NCBI GenBank assembly: GCA_033060915.1
Contig: CM065397.1
Span: forward strand, 12,015,001-12,079,000
Length of the DNA stretch: 64,000 bases
Reading direction: 5' to 3'
Origin: Euryodendron excelsum
Lineage: Eukaryota > Streptophyta > Magnoliopsida > Ericales > Pentaphylacaceae
Positions within the stretch are counted from its first letter, which is position 1. Each line of letters starts with the position of its first letter. Below, piece after piece: positions 46,646 through 59,500 of this stretch. The notes beneath the pieces are model-generated. The model was not told where the DNA came from. It searched no databases and saw only the letters and a list, made by a program, of their open reading frames with translations. The position numbers were made by a program, and so were the translations under genes.

Positions 46646-49250
46646 CTAAAATCTGTATCAAAATTCAAACTACTATGTATTTTCTAAACTCATTCCCTTA
46701 AAGTTTTTAAAAAATATAGACCTATTGTTATGCAATTAAAGTATATTATATTAGCCGGTTGTTTGGTCTTTGAACTCAAAATCCTAACTCATTTTTTTAG
46801 AGTTACAAATTTAGAAAAAATTGAAATACTTATGTCAGCTAATCACTGGGGTTTTTTTTATATAAATCTTTATTACAATTTTTATGTGAATAAATGTAGT
46901 ATGTGTAACACACCCATATTACTCTTTTTTATAATATTTAATATTCTAGGTCAAACATTTAATTAAAACCCTATTCATATAATTATGATTAGTCTAAAGG
47001 AATAAATATAGTAGTAATTTTTTTTAGAAAAAATCTAAATTCAATCAATTCAAATATTTCTATTAATATTCTTTTAGAAAAATTAAGTCAATCACTTCAA
47101 TTTTTGTCTATTACTAATGCTTTTCTGGCAGTACATTAATTTAAAGTGGCAAGTATTTTTCTTTTTGGACAAGAAAGCTTATTCTTTAAGTTTGTGACCT
47201 AATATTATGTTCTTAATCATATACCCATATATTCACTATGTTTATAAATTATATACAAGATGTTAAGTATAAAAATACTTTATGTAAAACATACATTCTT
47301 AAACTATTTTTAGCTTTTTTTTTTCTTATTAGCATACATAACCCATTGTGCATAGTACAGGTTCACTACTAGTGTATATAGATGTTGTGTGTATAATTAT
47401 TAGTTTTTTTATAATAAATTTCTAACAAAACTGTAGAGGTGACATAAATAATATTAGAATAAAAACTATTTTTGACGGTGTTAGGTTGAGAATTATTTTT
47501 GCAAGGATGTTATTTTGGCAAAAAAAACTCCAATTATTCCCGAAAAGATCGTTAGAATAATGACATGAATAGTAAACACCCTTTTACTCACTTATCACCC
47601 AACACTAATGATATGAATAAGTGGACACAATGGATGAATTTTAGGACTATCATTGAACGTTTTAGCTTCTTTTATTTTTTATTTTTTTACAGGAGCTTGA
47701 ACATTATATTATTTTTAACTTGGCAACTTCATGTGTAGTAGACGGTTAACTAATTTCATACCCTCTGCCCAATTACTTAAAAAAAAAAAAAAAAATTCTG
47801 TATACCCAAAATTTGAGTTTTTTTTCCAAAATAACCTGTTTTTTAAAATTTATTTTTAAAATATTAGATTTTAAAAGATTAATCTCACAATAACTTAAAA
47901 CGCTTGCATTTTGAAAAAATCGCAATTTAAAATTATGTTTTTCAAAATAATTTCGCACCCTACAAATCTAATTGCATTTTGAAAATATAATTTCAAACTA
48001 AATTTTCTCCGAAATTGTGTTTTGTTTAAGAGAGAAGATAGAGAGAGAGTGAGAGCGAGAAGATAGAGAGATAGTGAGGGAGATAAAAGGAGAGAGAGCT
48101 GGCCGCAATTGCGGCTCACACTCTTCTTTTACCCTCTCCTCTCTCTCCTCTCTCTCTCTAAAACCCTCCTCTCTCTCTCCCTCTCTCTTTTTCCTTCTCT
48201 CTTTTCACTTGTTTTTCATTTTATATTTTTAAAATTTTAAAATAAAAATAATAAAAATTTTAGAAATATTATAATTTTGTACCTATTTTATGTATTTGTA
48301 AAAATTGTCTTAGAAATTCAAAAAAATAAATTTTTTTAACCAAACAAAATGAGGTAAAAAATATTAGGTGTGAAATTAAAGACATATCCGATTACAGAAA
48401 TATCATTGTCATATAAATTTTATCAAGCCAACTCATTTTATTTGACTAAAAAAATTTATTTTTGGATGGCAATGGTATCTCTCTCTCTCTCTCTAAAGCT
48501 ATACACGCACCTTTCCATACTTCACTTAGGGTTGGTTTTGTTTTGGTTTTTTATGTTTTTTTGAGTTGGTATTTTTGATTTATAAGTAGAAAAAGTTTTT
48601 AATTTTTTAATTTTTTTGTATTTTTTAATTTTTTTACTTGTCTTAACTTATAAAAGTAAAAAATTTAAATTTTTTTATTTTTTTGTTTTAAGATAAAAAA
48701 AATAATAAAAAAAATTGTGCCAAACCAATAGTTATTAATTTCTTCGACACTATTTAGCTTTGGTGATATTAATTGGGAAAACTTTCAGCTCTGAGTGAAT
48801 TCGAAAATAATAATAATTGGAGATTAATCTTTTTCAAATAACTATGCTCACCATGTCAATTTTTCAAATCTATTTTTGTATAAATCTATCACCTGTTATG
48901 CTCCTCTTGCTACCCTCCTCCTCTAGACCAATCTTGATAAGATCTGAACCGTCAGTTTGCATTCTCTACCTTCGGTTTTATCTGCCCACTAGTTTGAGGG
49001 CTAATCCGACTGTCGTGATCTCGATCCCAGCGGGTCCAGATGGCAAGACTGGACCAGACCCCAGCCCCCTTCCATCAGTGATGGGTCTTAGTTGCAGCCA
49101 ATCAAAAGTGGTGCGGCCCATTGGATTGATTCATTGCCGTACTTAATCAGCCAAAGCAATAGAAAAGCCGCTAATGAATTGGTTAGATATCTCTCCACCG
49201 GATTCTCTCTCTCTCTGTCTCTTTAAAAACTACATTCACTTTCTCTCTCT
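46646..49250. other. AT-rich intergenic DNA, no gene seen
   Basis: Contains the GA/CT palindrome at 48030-48200 and low-complexity A/T stretches (48200-48720). A moderately GC-rich stretch at 48930-49150 gives no recognisable protein. Confidence 0.45.
48030..48200. repeat. GA-rich / CT-rich inverted arms around a perfect 14-bp palindrome
   Basis: GCCGCAATTGCGGC (48102-48115) is self-complementary. About 70 bases of GAGAGA-type sequence lie on its left and CTCTCT-type sequence on its right, so the single strand could fold into a long imperfect hairpin. Confidence 0.7.
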
Positions 49251-49491
49251 CTCTAAAGCAGTGCTGGTGTCACAGTGCCACTCTTGTTCTCTATCACATC
49301 AAATTGCCTCAAGTCCTTAGTTGTAAGGTGGAGGAGTAAAAGTATGGTGTAGTGTTACTCTCTTTACTATCCTTTCTCATCACATTAGCTGTTTGCCTTA
49401 AAATAGCTAAAGAGTAAAAGGCCCTTCCTTCATTTGAAAAAAATGGACCTGCGAAGACCTGCCATGAACAGGGGTTTGAACAGAGAGAATC

Positions 49492-49528
<37 letters not shown>

Positions 49529-50266
49529 GATGAGAGGTGATGAGGGCTGAGGAGGACAAAGGAGATCAGTCCTCAGAGATGTGAGAGAGAGAGTTAGGGA
49601 TGATGGGCCCTCTCCAAAGCCTGCAACAGAAATGAGTGGCACTGCAGCAGATGATGTTTTCTCTCTCTATAAACCTTGTTTTTTTTACCGTTGTGTGGCT
49701 CTTCTGTCTCTCTATCTTTAATTCATGGGTCCATTCCATTCATCCCTTCTACCTGTCTGCAGCGGAGAGACAGAGAGAGGCTCCTTTTTCTGGCTTTTTG
49801 ACACTCTCTTTCTAGCTTTTAATGGGGTTATCTGAAATGGGTGTGCTTTTATTTACAAGACCCACTTGTGTTGTTGAGTCTTGAAATCTTGTGCGTGGAG
49901 TGAGAGAGAGGGAAAGAGACAGAGGTCATGATTCTTCATGGGGTCTGAAACTCAGAACTTCAGTTTCTTGGGTTTTGGGTTCTTGAAGAAAATCCCACTT
50001 TTTCTGCTCATGCAAAGAACATAACCACTTTTTTGTATTGGCTTTTTTTCAATTTTTTGCTGTTTGGAGGAAAGGAAGGGGTTAGTGCATGAGTCCTTGC
50101 TAGCTTTTTCACCTTGTTCTTCTTTTTGTTAAAGAAGAAAGCAGAGACTCCTTTGGTAATGTTTCCTGGCTTTTCATAATATACTGTTGGAGGGAAGAAA
50201 GGAAAACTAATGATTTCTTTGTGAACTTTGCACTCCATTCGCTTGTTTGGGTTCTCTGAGGATTCC

Positions 50267-50274
50267 TATATATA
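50267..50274 (+). promoter_or_regulatory. candidate TATA box upstream of ATH1
   Basis: TATATATA in CCTATATATAG context, about 1.5 kb before the ATG. It fits if the leader has a long intron. Confidence 0.3.
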
Positions 50275-51547
50275 GTGTTACTTCTTATTTTGAATTTGTT
50301 GGGAAGACGTTTTGGGAAACTCCAATGAATCTGCCTAAAAATTATTGATGTGATTATTTTTTTTAGTTTGGCAAGGCTTGGTGGAGGAAGCTGCATTTTC
50401 AGAGATTGGTTTGCTGGTGGGTAATGTCTCATCTTCAAATGATTGCAAGGTTGGTTACTTTCTCATGTTTTCCTCTTGCTCTTCTCTAATGTCAACACAT
50501 TTCTCTATTAGTGTCTATTTTGAACTTCTAATATGTGCTTTTCCAGAATGATGTTGCAGACTCCTATGTATAGTTTTTGTGGTTTTATCATTCCTAGCTT
50601 ACAGTGGTGCTAATAAATAGTTATAAATTACCTCCATATTGTTCTAGGTTAGCCATGGTTCCTATGCCTACTCCACCCTCTTTTCAAGATTGAACAAGCT
50701 ATATTGATGATTATGCCAATCCTGATTGCATATTTGTTCGTAGTATTGTCCGTTGCAAATTGCATATTTATTACTAGGTGTTTTTGTCAAGTAGGGTTTC
50801 TACCTTTCTTTTGTTGTTTGAATGCCTATGTCCTTATGTATATGTGCCAGTTGAAAGATATTGAAATGATTCCATCAATCCTGATTATTGATTCTTCATC
50901 CTAGCTGACATGGCTTATCACTCTTCCACTTCATTTCAAAACACATTTCCTGTTGAATTCAAAAGTGAGCTTGACACTTCAATCATAATGGGAAATTAGA
51001 TGGAATAAATGCCATTTTCCTTATAGGTTGCTCTGCAGAAGATAATTTTTCGTATTATGATGTTTGCAGACTTAATCTGAGTTTGGAGTTGTTTTGAAGT
51101 TTCGTTCTGCATCTTCTGGGACATATTTCGATATGTGAGACGTGTATCATACATATAGAGGGAGGCAAGTGGGCGCGACAGAGGCACTTTTGACCCCATT
51201 AGAATTTGACAAATGCCCCCTCTCCCGCTTTCAACATTCTCTCTGAAAATTTGACTCGTGCCCTTCCAAATAAAAAGTTGAACAAGAAATCCTTGTAAAT
51301 TATTGTTTCCTGGCTGCCCCTCTTTGTGCATTACTGTTGTGGCTGCTGCATATGTTATTGTTATGTGGTTGTTCCCACCCAAAATGCAATTATACTTTTT
51401 AAATATGGGAGCAATGACCAACGTTTAATTTTTTGAGTGACAATACTCATGTTTCCATTGAAATTTATGTGGTTTTTTTTTTTTTAATAAATTTCTCCTA
51501 TGACATTTGTTGAACTTGTTTGGCATAATTGCTTTAGACCATAAACA

Positions 51548-51587
51548 CCCCCCCCCCCCCCCCCCAAAAAAAAAAAAAAAAAAAAAA
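51548..51587. repeat. C18 run directly followed by A22 run
   Basis: Two adjacent homopolymers in the probable ATH1 leader intron. Exact lengths are prone to assembly error. Confidence 0.85.
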
Positions 51588-51787
51588 GATACCAAAGCAA
51601 CTTCCTAGCTCCAGCCCTGATCATACATTTCTTATTTGAATTTTGTGGCAATGCCACTTTGCAGTTTCAGCAGATTTTCAAAGACACAGAATGGCAATCA
51701 ATAAGACCGCACCATACAACTGGCTTATGCGGTAATAATTTAGATGTTACTTATGCATAATACACTCTGATTCCTCAGCTTCCCATA

Positions 51788-52947
51788 ATGACAGAGAATG
51801 ATCCATTTAATGTGCCAAAGGATATGGGTGACCACCACACTATTCTGAATGGAATGTTCTCACCTATGACCTCAGTTTCTCCTGCTGAGTCAAATGCATT
51901 TCGTCTGAACAACCAAAAACAAATCATGGCTGAGTTTCCTGTGCTTCCACTGTTGCAAGGTGAACCCATGAACAATCTTTATGCTAGTTTCAGCATATCA
52001 AATCATTTTGGCCTCCTTGACTGCGATGCATCGGTTCCTAGGAATGCACCACTTGGAAGAGACACCATTACAGATCCTTCATGTCCAATCAGTAACACTC
52101 AGGTTCAGGAGCAATTCATGGGTGGAATGCCAATTTCTGCTGCATCACTTCCTACCGTTTTGGCTGCAAGGGATGGTCCTCGTGATAACCTGAATGAATT
52201 AGGAACTTCTGCAACTTCAGCAAATCCCGTGGAGATTTTAAGAACTTCTGTTTCAAATGACTATGCTGATGCATTAAACTCTGCATTTGCAACCTCTGTG
52301 AACTGTGGATATGATGGAACTCTTGGTGGTACAAACAGTAAATGGGATTTTGACAAGTTTCTTGCTTGTCCAGAGCTTGCTGTGAAAATCCCTGGAAGAC
52401 CAGGATTTCAACCATTCCAATTAAATGGAAACATTAATTCCAATGGGTGGATATCCTCAGCCAATGCTATTGCGAGCTCCAATAATCCTTCTGGCTCCTC
52501 CAAATTTAGTAACGAGCTTTCCCTAAGTCTTGCCTCGTGCCAGCCTTCTAATATTCATGGAACCAGTAATACCGATCAATGCTTTGAAATAAGCTGTTCG
52601 GGTGTTGCACACCATCCATTGAATGGAAAACATTTGGGCTTGGAAACATCTTGCAACTCCAAGAATCTTTCTCTGAGTTTCAATTCTTGTAGACTGGTCC
52701 AAATTCCACAACTTTTGTCTGATTCTAGATATCTTCATGTAATTCAAGAAATACTTGCTGAAATTGCAAGTTATTCCCTTGAGAATCCAGTCCAAATGAA
52801 CTATCCTGCTGAAGGGATTGGGTCTGGGGCAAAATTTTCACTCTCTTCGAGTCGCCATGCTGGTAGAGCCTATGCAGCGGTGGGTTCTGATGACTTTCCT
52901 GATGGAGGTACTAGATTTGATGTTCAAATGGACCTTGTCCTGCAAGG

Positions 52948-52994
<47 letters not shown>

Positions 52995-55194
52995 TGGTAT
53001 GTAGCCATATTATGAAGCTTATGAACTCTCTTGCCCAAAATTTTCTATCCAACTGAATTTTTTGTCTTGATATAACTTGAACTTCGACTCTTTGAGCACT
53101 CTAAATATGAGTAAAGATGGGCATATTTGTATGTAAAAGCATTGAATTGGACACAATGTTGTAAGATTCTAGTGGGTTAAATTTTAAAATAGCATAGTTT
53201 TGGATGTTTTGGGTAAAACATTTAAACTTTGGTTCAACGGTATAGCTGTGCCTGACCAAGGTATCCAGGTTGAACAATCTTGGCCGTCCTTTCTTCTGCC
53301 TCTACCTAGGCGGACATCTTGCTTGCTTAAAGTCCAGAGACTTTGATTCAGCTGACTCATCCTAGTCACTGACCCATTTAGTTTGCTTACGTTGTGTTTG
53401 GATCAAGAATTTGGTGATGGAAAAGGAAAAGATAAGGGAAAAGAGAACAAAAAACATTAGTGTTTGATTTTTCCTTTGCTTTTCCTTTTCCTTTCGTTTT
53501 TCCTTTGTTAAGTCCAAGTTCCAAACACAACATTAGTGTTTGATTTCTTTTCAATTTTCACTATCTGGAGGGGTTATGTGACAAGATGGTACTATCTTGT
53601 AGCATGGCTTCTCAGCTTTCGGAGTGGGGTGGGTGATGCCTCAGTTATTTATTTCCCTGGGTTGCCCTAGGGCCAGGGTGAGGAAGGGTTGGAATTGAGC
53701 TCCCTTGTGCATGATGTGGTTTGTGTGTTGAGGGAGAGGAATAGGAGATCTTTTGAAGGAGACGAGTGTTCCGTGTTTAGCATTAAGGGAGGAGTGCTAG
53801 CCTCCTTATTGTTTTGTTTGAAGGAGGACTTCTCAATTTCACTACTTTCTTTTATGGAATATTTGGGCGAAGTACATATTTGAGCTTTTGTTCTTCTCTT
53901 TGAACATGGGTAGCACCCCCTTGGTATCTTTCTATATAATCTGTAGTTATCAGGAAAAAAAAAAATGTAGTACTATGTTGCTGAATGGCATTGCTATCAC
54001 ACTTTACTGAACTCAGGTTGATGACCGGTACAGCCAATGCTCGGATGAAATCCATACAGTAACTTCTGCATTCCATGCTGCAACTGAGTTGGATCCTCAC
54101 ATCCATGCTCGTTTTGCTTTGCAAACAATCTCCTCCTTGTACAAGAACGTGAGGGAGAGAATAAGCACCCAAATCCTTGCAATGGGAGCATATTTTAACA
54201 AAGAAGACAGTAGGGAAGAAGATAGGTCATTTGAGACGTCCTTCATCCAGAAGCAATGGGCTCTCCAACAGCTCCGAAGAAAAGATCATCAGTTATGGAG
54301 GCCACAGAGAGGCTTGCCAGAAAGATCTGTCTCTGTTTTACGGGCATGGATGTTTCAAAATTTTCTTCACCCGTAAGTTCCTATGCCATTTTTGTTCATT
54401 AAAATATTAACTCAAACCTGTTAGCTCTTCATTCCTGGCCATAGAAGGTCATTTGATCTAATTAAGGCTCATGACAATCCAAGACCACGAAAGTTCACCG
54501 AGTGATTGGCAAACAGAATTCTGGCATTTTCATGATAATCTTTCATTATCATTACTCTTTGAATGCACTTCATTTGAATTATGAGTTTTGTGGATTTCAG
54601 GTATCCGAAAGATGCAGAAAAGCATTTACTTGCAGTGAAAAGTGGACTGACAAGGAGCCAGGTGCATACAGCTTGGGTGAATTGCATCTTCTGTTTATGA
54701 ATGGAATATAAACCCGAATTATCCAAAAAAAAAAACATATTTGACGAAATAAATAAAAAGACTTTTAAACTTAAAGAAATCTACCCATAGGTCATTTCAC
54801 CTGAAAAACCCAAAAAGAAAGTACAATTACACTTGATCAAACTAAAAACTTAAAATGAAATAAATAAAGCTTGGGTACACTGGATTGTATAGCAGCATCT
54901 GAATTGCATCTTTAAACACTTTTTATTGGTTGACACCACCCCAATTTAAGCTTCAGTATATGCAAAGTTAGTTTTTTCTCATTTTTCAGCGTCTTTATTC
55001 TCATCTCATTTTTCTGTATGAGTTTTGAACAGGTGTCTAATTGGTTTATAAATGCTCGAGTTCGTCTCTGGAAACCGATGATCGAGGAAATGTACACAGA
55101 GATGAATAGGAGAAAAGGTTGGAGGAATGACGAAGAGACGAACGGCAATCACAGAAGCCGCGTAATCGTTGAAAGTCGAAGGTTTAACATGTGA
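51788..55194 (+). CDS. ATH1: BEL1-like TALE homeodomain transcription factor, ATH1 type
   Basis: Coding exons are 51788-52996, 54017-54372, 54601-54661 and 55033-55194, with GT...AG introns and consistent phases, giving 595 aa. Visible parts are a long N-terminus, a conserved NELSLSLAS motif (about 242-250), an SKY-like box [11 protein letters not shown] (313-323) and the BELL domain over the exon 1/2 junction (about 385-475, with VDDRYSQC and [16 protein letters not shown]). The three-amino-acid-loop homeodomain is at about 496-557 ([38 protein letters not shown]). BELL proteins pair with KNOX proteins through SKY/BELL. ATH1 controls meristem boundaries, stem growth, gibberellin level and FLC-dependent flowering in Arabidopsis. 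It is about 120 aa longer than Arabidopsis ATH1, mostly before the SKY box. The C-terminus after the homeodomain is short. Intron 1 contains a MITE. Confidence 0.94.
53390..53532. mobile_element. Tourist-like MITE in ATH1 intron 1, 143 bp
   Basis: TTA lies on both sides (53387-53389 and 53533-53535). Inverted ends are CGTTGTGTTTGGATC and TGTTGTGTTTGGAAC (right end read inwards). It is purine-rich on the left and pyrimidine-rich on the right, so it folds as a hairpin. Confidence 0.65.
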
Positions 55195-56545
55195 TTGATA
55201 ATGGAAAACAGGTAGATTATATTGAAAATGGGGACCAAGCATTTCTTGATCTTTCAGTAGGGGGAATTGTACATGTGCAAAACATGGTTGCAACTGTACA
55301 TAAGGCTCTATATATTTAAGAATTAGCTAGAAAAATCCTCTTAATTACTTGTTATTCAGCATGAAGATTTTATCTAGAAGTTACTGGAATTTTTAGTAAA
55401 TGAGAAGGTAGTGTTGTATGTGTTTTCTTTGAGTTGAAAATCAATTCTATGGGTGATATTAGAGGATTGTAGTGAAACTCAACTTCAAAGAATCCCAGCT
55501 TCCCCAACTGATAACACAATTGAAGCAGTTAAACATGCCTTTCTTGTAAACTATAATCAGACAGATCAGCCTTAGTACTCTGTTTTTTCACAATTAGAAT
55601 AGGGTTAATTACACTTTACACTTTATCCCACCTCAATTTTGGGAAAACAGTTTTAAATTGTTTTTGGAATTTCCAAAGAAAATGAAAATGATTGTGTTGT
55701 CGAACCTCTCATTGTTTGTATTTTTGAAAGCACAAGAAAGTGAACAAAAATTTGAAAACTAGCTCCTACATTATCATCCCACGAATAAGCGGCTCCAATT
55801 CCTTTGTTTCCTTATGCATAGGCTATAAAGCTTGAAGGGCCTTTTCAAAATGTCTTCCAGGGGTTCTCCTTCAGCATGCCTAACAATAAGCTTTACTGAA
55901 GAAGAAACCAAACCTAGAATTGTTTTTTTAAGGATACTAAGCTGTCCTCCACAGGCAATTATAATTAAAAATGAAAGCATAATTCTAAATCATCCTCTTC
56001 TTCCAACAGTTGTTCGTTCTTTATCCACAAACTTCCAGTTGTCCTACCTGTTACTTTCATAAACCTAAACTTTCTAGAGAAACTTGCCTTTCAATAAACC
56101 AGATACATAGACCCTGGTAGATATGACTTGGGGCACATCACAATAATATAATAGAGCATAACAAACTCTTTACCTTCACAACAAAGAAATTGCAATTAAA
56201 CAGGAAAATATAAAATGAACACATTTATTTAACAACTAATAAAGCATAATTTCGCCACCTGCCTCTTATTAATATATTTACTTGTGAACATAGACAATTA
56301 TTTTGAGGATGTACAGATTAACTCGGCCCTCAACTAACAATTATGACTTAATACAATTAAAAGAATCCCAAATCTCTCCTTTTATAAACTTTTCTTTTTA
56401 CCTTTATCTTTTCTCTTGTATCTACAATCCTCAGTAATTTCATCCTTTATAATCCCCATCAAATCAAGTGAAAATACACACTTTTTCTTGGTATATATGT
56501 ATATATATAGATTACAAAAATCCTGCTCCTACCTTTTGTCTTCTT
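55195..56545. other. intergenic region between convergent ATH1 and NDL, no gene seen
   Basis: It must contain both 3' UTRs. No other coding signal. Confidence 0.6.
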
Positions 56546-59500
56546 TCAGACTTCAATAGACATTCGGGTTTTTATCGGTTTTAACTTCAAGCCCATGCTC
56601 TCCGGTGAGAAAAGCTCGGGAGAGATCGAAGTCGGACTCAGAGGGCTTCTTGGGCTGACATTGAACTGAGATGGCCGGTAGAAGCCATATCCCATGAGGA
56701 AGTATTCCATTGGTATCCACATAGCATGGGGCTGCTCCTCTGTCACCATTGACCCGCATGCCTGAACCTGCAGCACCAGAAACCCATCCTTAAGTGAAAC
56801 TGACTTCAAGCATTTTATGCAAGCTAAACTTGATAAAAGGATTGCCAAACGCCTCTAGATCACACCTTGACTAAGGCACTATATCTTCCATCTAGTTTTG
56901 AAGTCATGTGTAAAGCCTCTGCATGGAAAGGAGAGAGTTCCCCAACAAATATTAAAGACCGGCATTGTAGTTTCTTCAATCCTTCAGTGATGTCTGGTCT
57001 CCTGCCAGATAAATGATATTAAATAAAAATTTGTCATGCAGTGTGAACTTCAACTTAAGACTTGCTATACTGAATTGAGCATTTCCTTCAGATGCAAATT
57101 TGCCACATTATTTAGTAGAAGGACAAACCTAAGCAGAAACACAAATGCCCAAAACAATCCTGGAAATATGCTCATATGAAACCAATGAGGGCAACTACTA
57201 GATTTGGGAGCTGACACTCTACATTTTTTGAAATGAATATCTCCAACTATCCCAAAACAATGTAAAAGGCCTTTCTCTATTTTATCTCTCAAATTTGCCC
57301 TGTTGCCTAACTGGAAATTAATTAACTTCCAGGGAGAGTGATTTTACCCATTGATAGCTTCAAGAAACCGCAAAACATTTGGACTCTGCCTCTCATCCAG
57401 TAACTGCAAAAAGAACATTCCTGGCAAAAATCAGAGAAGTGCCAACCTCTAGCTGACTTGCTAACATCCTTTTCAATGTTCCTATTATAAAGCAGCATCT
57501 TGAAAATTAGAGTGAAAATAAGAAAAAAACTGGCGCACTTACTCTTCTGCATGCTTGAACTATATCTGATTCTAGTACTTGCGAATTACCACGAACTTCC
57601 TGTAATATTGTATAGAATCCAATATAACCCATCCAAAATTCTAGAAAAACTAATCGCGATAGGATAAACTCGAAGATAATAGTACCTTGCTGAAGTACCG
57701 CATAAGCAATAACTCCTTTGCCACACTACATGTGCCATAAAAGTAAAGTAAATTTGACATCACCTGCAAAGGACGCAATACCTTAGGCAAGTACAAAAAA
57801 ATTTCCCCAAACCAATGATAGAAAAAAATTCGGAAAAGGAACCTTGTTATACAACCATTCTGTCCACGATGGCGCTTTGCATAGAGGAGAGATGAGTATC
57901 ATACCAAGAACACGTTGTGTATATTTTATCTGTGACCAAGTTATAAAATAACAAGATCAATCAAACCCCCCAAAACCAAGAACTAGAGATCAATAAACAG
58001 AAAATTAAGCAGCCTATAATAAGACGAATCTTACAGCAAACAGGGAAAGGATATAAGCTCCAGCAGTCACCCCCATACACATCACTGCACCAAGTCTAAA
58101 ACAGGCATAGAAAATGCAAATCAAAGAAAAATTAGCTTCTGCATTCAGATGTCAAAAATTAACTGATTGTCAAATGAAGAGGAAAAGGCAGCTGAAGGCC
58201 TTTCTAATTGTAGTAGGTGTGTCTATTTACATCTTCTCCAGATAAAACCAGCAGATATACTGGCTTGAGAGAATATGACATATGTAAAATAACAGAAACA
58301 GAAGAATGTCTACAAGTTCCTAGAAAGATATAACTCAAAGAGGCAGAAAATCAAGAAGGCTGTAACACTACAATTACCCAAAATAGTCAAGAACCTCAGC
58401 AATCTGATCTGCTAAGTCATCCACGGATAGCACTGGGTCATCAGGCTTAATTATGGCTGCACCCAACTGCAATAGCTCTTGAAGAAAGTACCAGATAAGA
58501 ATAATGTAAATAATAGAATTCAGCAATGTGAAGAAGTATAAAACAGCATAAAAACAAAGAAAAGAATTAGCAGGACAACCATGACCAGCATTCAAGTTAC
58601 CGAGCTACAGACCTCATGCCCAGGAGGACTAATATGGTAGATGCAGAAGTTATGGAGCAGTAAGGAAAAAGCCTCTGGACAAAAGAACAACCCTTGAAAG
58701 CAGGACATATCTGCTCAAAACATATGCAAAAACAAGAGAGAAGTTAGTTTAACAAAATTAAGCTTTGGGTGAATATCATGGTTCCAAGAAGCAAATTCAA
58801 ACTAGTACAAACAATCAAAGTTCTTTTAAGTTTTGAAAACAAAAAGCTCTTAATTATTTTTAAATATGTAAAAAAAAAAAAAAACTTCCTCGTTTTTTTT
58901 TCCTTATAAAAAATGTGCAGGTCTTATCCATCTCAAACCGATTACAGTTTAATAACTAAGATAAGCAACAGCAAGAGAATATTTATGACTAGTGGGCAGT
59001 TGAGTCAAAGATCAAAATCTGCAAGAATTTATTACACATGGCATTTGATCTGCTTACGATTCAAAGCTAAATCAGGATAAGTAACAAGAGCTGGCTTGTC
59101 CAGATCACCAAACACCGCAACAGACACGGAACCACAGCCAGTTTTTACAAGGTGCTCCTGAAGGCAGAATAGAGAATGCAACATTCACATAAATAACCTT
59201 CTGAACAGCAAAGAATAGAATCAACATGGAAAATAAATCACAAGTCAAAATCCTAACTCAAGAAATATAATACGCCAGAAAGATTGATAAACACTACAAC
59301 CACGCATGAGTAGGTAAAAGCTAAACCTACTGTTAGGGGTCCACACCAGGTTATCCTTTACTTCACAAAAACAATTAAGTCATACCCAAGTCAAGAATCT
59401 TTCTTTTCAAATGAATTTTGCATCCAGCAAGATTGCTTTATTAGAGCTTACAATTCTACTCAAAACAGCTGGTCAACTTTTGTAAAAGGATTAAATGCAC

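Larger units (their letters stand above)
49251..51778 (+). promoter_or_regulatory. 5' flank and probable leader region of ATH1
   Basis: Large CT/GA-rich stretches occur (49200-50000). A TATATATA lies at 50267-50274. An AG acceptor at 51777-51778, ten bases before the ATG, suggests the leader is spliced. The donor may be near 50420-50450 but is not settled. Several upstream ATGs are present. It contains C18 followed by A22 at 51548-51587. Confidence 0.4.

Noticed and set aside
52152..52795. Minus-strand frames of 87-90 codons inside ATH1 exon 1
   Set aside because: They are shadows of the ATH1 coding sequence.
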